In this document: positions 61,281 through 64,000 of the stretch, piece by piece
Layout of the letters: each line of letters opens with the position of its first letter
Numbering within the stretch: position 1 is the stretch's first letter
NCBI GenBank assembly: GCA_964406465.1
Contig: CAYORT010000017.1
Location: 6,127-70,126, forward strand
DNA length: 64,000 nucleotides
Origin: JAHEZL01 sp964406465
GTDB lineage: Bacteria > Bacteroidota > Bacteroidia > Flavobacteriales_C > GCA-002722245
Direction of reading: 5' to 3'
Position numbers and translations under genes: made by a program
The notes under the pieces: model-generated
Databases searched by the model: none
The model's input: the letters and a program-made list of their open reading frames with translations, nothing else
What the model was told of the DNA's origin: nothing

Positions 61281-61383
61281 TTGTTTTGCTAGAGGAGTCA
61301 ACTTTTTAATTGATTTTATTCTTTAGTTAATTATGCAACCTAGTTCACTTTTGAGCGTACGACATGAACTTAATTTATTTTAG

Positions 61384-62298
61384 ATGAAGAAATTATTGTT
61401 TTTAGGTTTTTGTGTGACTTTATTTAGTTGCGTTTCCGATCAAAATGCTGATCCCCTAGCAGAGCTTACAAGAAATCAATTGAAGGAGCAGATTCAGGAA
61501 AAGGAAGTTGCCATCAGTGATGAAGAATTGTATGCCTACGTACAGTCCATTCCAACGCCATTGCAATCCACTGCGCTCATGCAGGGATTAGGAATTGAAT
61601 ACAACGAAGCTATTTTGCAAAACACAGATAACTCTGAAAATTATGCCTCTTGGTTTTCACAGGCAGCCAACTAAGGTATTTATGGTGCAGATATGGGGTA
61701 TGCCAATGTTTATGGAGAGAATAAGAAGTCGATGGATTACATGGGGAGCATAAGAGATTTGGCTGATAAGCTTAAAATTGGTCAGTTTTTCGATCTAGCA
61801 ACTATTCAAGAGTTAGCTTCTAAAAAGGATGATATAGATGGTTTGGTAAATGCTTCACAGATGAATTTTCAAAAGATGAACGATTATTTGCAAAAGCAAA
61901 AAAGAGGTAAAATCTCAATTGCAATGATCATGGGCGGATGGGTTGAAGGTTTGTATTTGTCTTCAATGGTTTCAAGCATGAATCCGTCATCAAAAGAATT
62001 ACAAGAAACTGTAGCGCAACAAAAACTATCATTAGAAACAATAGAAATGTTGCTTAAGTTGTATGCATCTGATAAGTATTACGTTGAGTTTAAAAAGGAT
62101 TTTGATGAATTGGTGAAAGCATATCAGAATGTTGAGATTATTTATCATGAAGGTGAAGTAACACAGCATGAAGATGCTCAAGGTAATTTGGTGGTAGAAG
62201 ATACATCAACAAGTGAAATTAAAATAACTCAAACCGATGTGGTAAACATTAAAATTGCAGCAGCAAGAATGCGTCAAAACTTAATAAACTTACAGTAA
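61384..62298 (+). pseudogene. lipoprotein gene interrupted by an in-frame TAA
   Basis: The frame begins at ATG 61384 with a lipoprotein signal (LFGF-type, ending TLFSC), runs 96 codons, meets TAA at 61672-61674, and continues open in the same frame to TAA 62296-62298. Sequence on both sides reads as one protein: YASWFSQAAN-stop-GIYGADMGYANVYGENKKS. As I recall, relatives in Bacteroidota have a Leu at that place (N-L-G-x-Y-G-A-D-L-G-Y), which is one base away (TTA to TAA). The second half (KKSMDYMGSIRDLADKL, IAMIMGGWVEGLYLSSM) is intact. Total about 303 residues. It may be a real nonsense mutation or a base error. The next gene overlaps by 1 bp (TAATG). Confidence 0.78.
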
Positions 62299-62609
62299 TG
62301 AATACGGCTCGCTTTAAAATATTATTCTTATCCTTTTGTGCCTTCTTCTTATTTACAGCACAAACAGTCGATTGTGACGATGAGAATTTTCTTGATAATT
62401 GTGCATCACAAATTGCCGGGTACAAATTTTTAAAGGCAAATAAAGTATCTATTTCAGGCGGAAAATCAGGTCAGTCGGTTGAACTGTCATCGGTTTTTTC
62501 TAATGGTAGTACTTATATACTTACTGCCTGCGGTGGAGGTACCAACATGATTGTGACCTTATATGATAGAAACAGAAAGATGGAACATGGAGCGAACCTT
62601 TCAATTTAG
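62298..62609 (+). pseudogene. truncated secreted-protein gene
   Basis: 103 codons from ATG 62298. The signal peptide is about residues 1-22 (LFLSFCAFFLFTAQT), then DDENFLDNCASQIAGYKFLKANKVSI and SNGSTYILTACGGGTNMIVTLYDRNRK, which resemble small secreted proteins encoded next to such lipoproteins. The family pattern stops at about residue 92 (position 62575); the last residues (MEHGANLSI) are coding sequence of the following PD40/OmpA gene read in the wrong frame. So the gene has probably lost its 3' end (roughly 40-60 residues by my recollection of relatives). Confidence 0.65.
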
Positions 62610-64000
62610 GGCCCGATGTGAATACCACAGAAAATGAGTTGTACCCTTTTTATGACAATAAGGGGCATTTGTATTTTTCATCGAATGGACATCCTGGTAT
62701 GGGTAAGCTTGATATTTTTAAATCAACTTATGATTCATTGTACGGCTGGACTTTCGTAGAAAATATGAAAGTGCCAATCAATTCCATTGGTGATGATATA
62801 TGCTATGTTGAAAGTGAAAATTTGGGCCGAGGTTTTTTGGTGTCGAATAGAATTAACGGAACTGGTGGCGATGATATTTATACCTTTACTAAAAAACAAC
62901 CTTTCGAAATTGAAATTGATCAAAAGTATTTAAGAGTTAAAAACAATACCGCTTATGATGGCTTAACCTATTCTATAAAGCTAGATGGTGAAAAGTCATC
63001 ATCTGATTTGATGGAAGATAATGGCTATTTTATTTACGAGCCAGCTTCAGAGGTAAAATATGTACTCACCGCAAGAAAGGATGGTTTTCTCAATAATCAA
63101 GTTACCTTCTCTATAAAGAATAACGAAGACGGAAGTAGAGAATTGGTGATTACACCTAAGCTTGAAGATGTTTTTGTTAAGGCTTTTATTGGCCATGAAA
63201 AATTGGTTAATGCAGAAGGTGATTCAATGTTGGTAGATTCTGTAGCATCAGAGAAAAAAATATCTTTTCTAACAAAAATTAAAAATTTGTTAGCATCATC
63301 TAAGTCGGGTGCCGAGTATTCTTTTAGTGATTTGTTGGCTTTCAAAAAGTATGATTCACGCGAGAATATGGAAGCTTACCAAGGTATCAAAGCCCAGCAT
63401 TTTATAGAGGATGAATTTATTGAAGAGATATATTCAGATGCAGCAGGAGAAGTGCTATTTCAAACTACGGCATCGCAAAGCAATAAAATAACTATCGCTG
63501 CTATTCCTCAAGATGCAAAACCTGCCGAAAAAGTGCAAGAAGAGGTGGTGCAGCAACCCATTGAAATTAAAGATGAATTGAATTGGTACAAACGCGGAAC
63601 TAAAATTGAAGGACATGTAGTAGCAAAAAGCAATGGTGATATAAAGAGAAATATGACCTTCGTGCTTAAGGAAAATGGAGAAGAAATAGGTACTATTCAA
63701 TCGGATGCAAACGGTAATTTGAATTTCAAAGATTTGGAGTTTGATTCTTTTTACAGCTTGTCTTCAGCCGATGACCAAGGTTTAGTTTTCGCTTTTTTAC
63801 CTGTTGCCGAACACAATAAAAACTCTAAAGAATTTTCTTTCGCAACTAAACCAATGCCTATTTCAAAAGTGTTGGTCGATAATCAAATTGAATACGATGA
63901 AATTATTGTGGAAGAGTTGTTTTTAACTATTCCTGCAGGAGAAGCGGGAGAAGAAAAGGTGCTGGGACAAGTGATTTACAACGGAAAAAAAATGCAAGAA
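62570..64000 (+). pseudogene. PD40/OmpA-family gene without its 5' end (runs off the window)
   Basis: An open frame from 62570 (just after TAG 62567-62569) to the window end, about 477 codons, with no usable start codon ahead of the conserved part. It opens KQKDGTWSEPFNLGPDVNTT, then ENELYPFYDNKGHLYFSSNG, GMGKLDIFKS and FLVSNRINGTGGDDIYTF, which match the PD40 propeller of the paralogues at 16807 and 50273 beginning inside the propeller. Long beta-rich regulatory-like parts follow (KRGTKIEGHVVAKSNGDIKR). The expected signal peptide, TPR helices and first propeller blades are missing. The OmpA domain, if present, lies beyond the window. Confidence 0.8.

Noticed and set aside
62735..63700. Minus-strand ORFs near the right end
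   Set aside because: They are shadows of the long open plus-strand PD40/OmpA frame.

Overview
The window is a chromosomal stretch of a Bacteroidota member, most likely from the Flavobacteriales or Chitinophagales. Several things show this. Five secreted proteins carry type IX secretion (T9SS) C-terminal sorting domains. There is a PorP/SprF outer-membrane protein, three PD40/OmpA proteins of the PorE type, a GldA-like ABC ATPase and a SecDF fusion. Promoters match the Bacteroidota form TTG/TTTG-N17-20-TAnnTTTG, DNA is AT-rich, and lipoprotein signals are common. I see no tRNA, rRNA, CRISPR array, insertion sequence or prophage. The first gene (menB) and the last gene (a PD40/OmpA protein) run off the ends.

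Layout. 1-5.8 kb (minus strand) is a menaquinone cluster, menF...menD-OMP-menB, with a three-gene accessory cassette between menF and menD: a zeta-toxin-like ATPase, a 53-aa basic protein and a free-standing EF-Tu domain-2-like protein. 5.8-12.9 kb holds an orphan OmpR-type regulator, a cytochrome/beta-propeller lipoprotein, a hemerythrin protein, rarA, a T9SS cargo protein and an alpha-helical protein. 13-24.4 kb is a T9SS block: a 1521-aa PKD-repeat type B cargo, its PorP/SprF partner, a TPR-PD40-OmpA protein and a Ycf48-like cargo in one tightly packed operon, followed by an 837-aa BNR-propeller cargo. 24.4-39.4 kb is mostly housekeeping: class I fumarase, a tandem pair of secreted paralogues, rfaE1, an aminotransferase, a 7TM-HD phosphodiesterase, a transglutaminase-like lipoprotein, accA, ispE, era, gldA-like and metK. 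39.4-39.9 kb is a gene-free repeat island. 39.9-46.7 kb (minus) carries an M16 peptidase, lhgO, an Atg22-type transporter, a candidate small RNA or attenuator, and an FG-GAP T9SS cargo. 46.8-61.2 kb (plus) carries secDF-tatA, a PorE-type lipoprotein, purM, prfA, pyrF, a DUF2851/PspC pair, rmlD-like, a helix-hairpin-helix protein, apt, an acyl-CoA dehydrogenase and a DUF2179-type membrane protein. 61.4-64 kb is a damaged operon: a lipoprotein gene split by an in-frame TAA, then a truncated secreted-protein gene that runs directly into a PD40/OmpA gene lacking its 5' end.

How the genes work together. The strongest theme is envelope export and surface display: SecDF/TatA for inner-membrane export, then PorP/SprF, PorE-type anchors and five T9SS cargoes. 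Intergenic DNA is rich in palindromic repeats. One family, built from TTCAATG/TTTAAAG words around a GTTAGCTAAC-like centre, occurs at six junctions and even supplies TTG start codons. The least explained items are the zeta/53-aa/EF-Tu-domain-2 cassette, the promoter-plus-terminator unit at 43.7-43.8 kb and the broken operon at the right edge.
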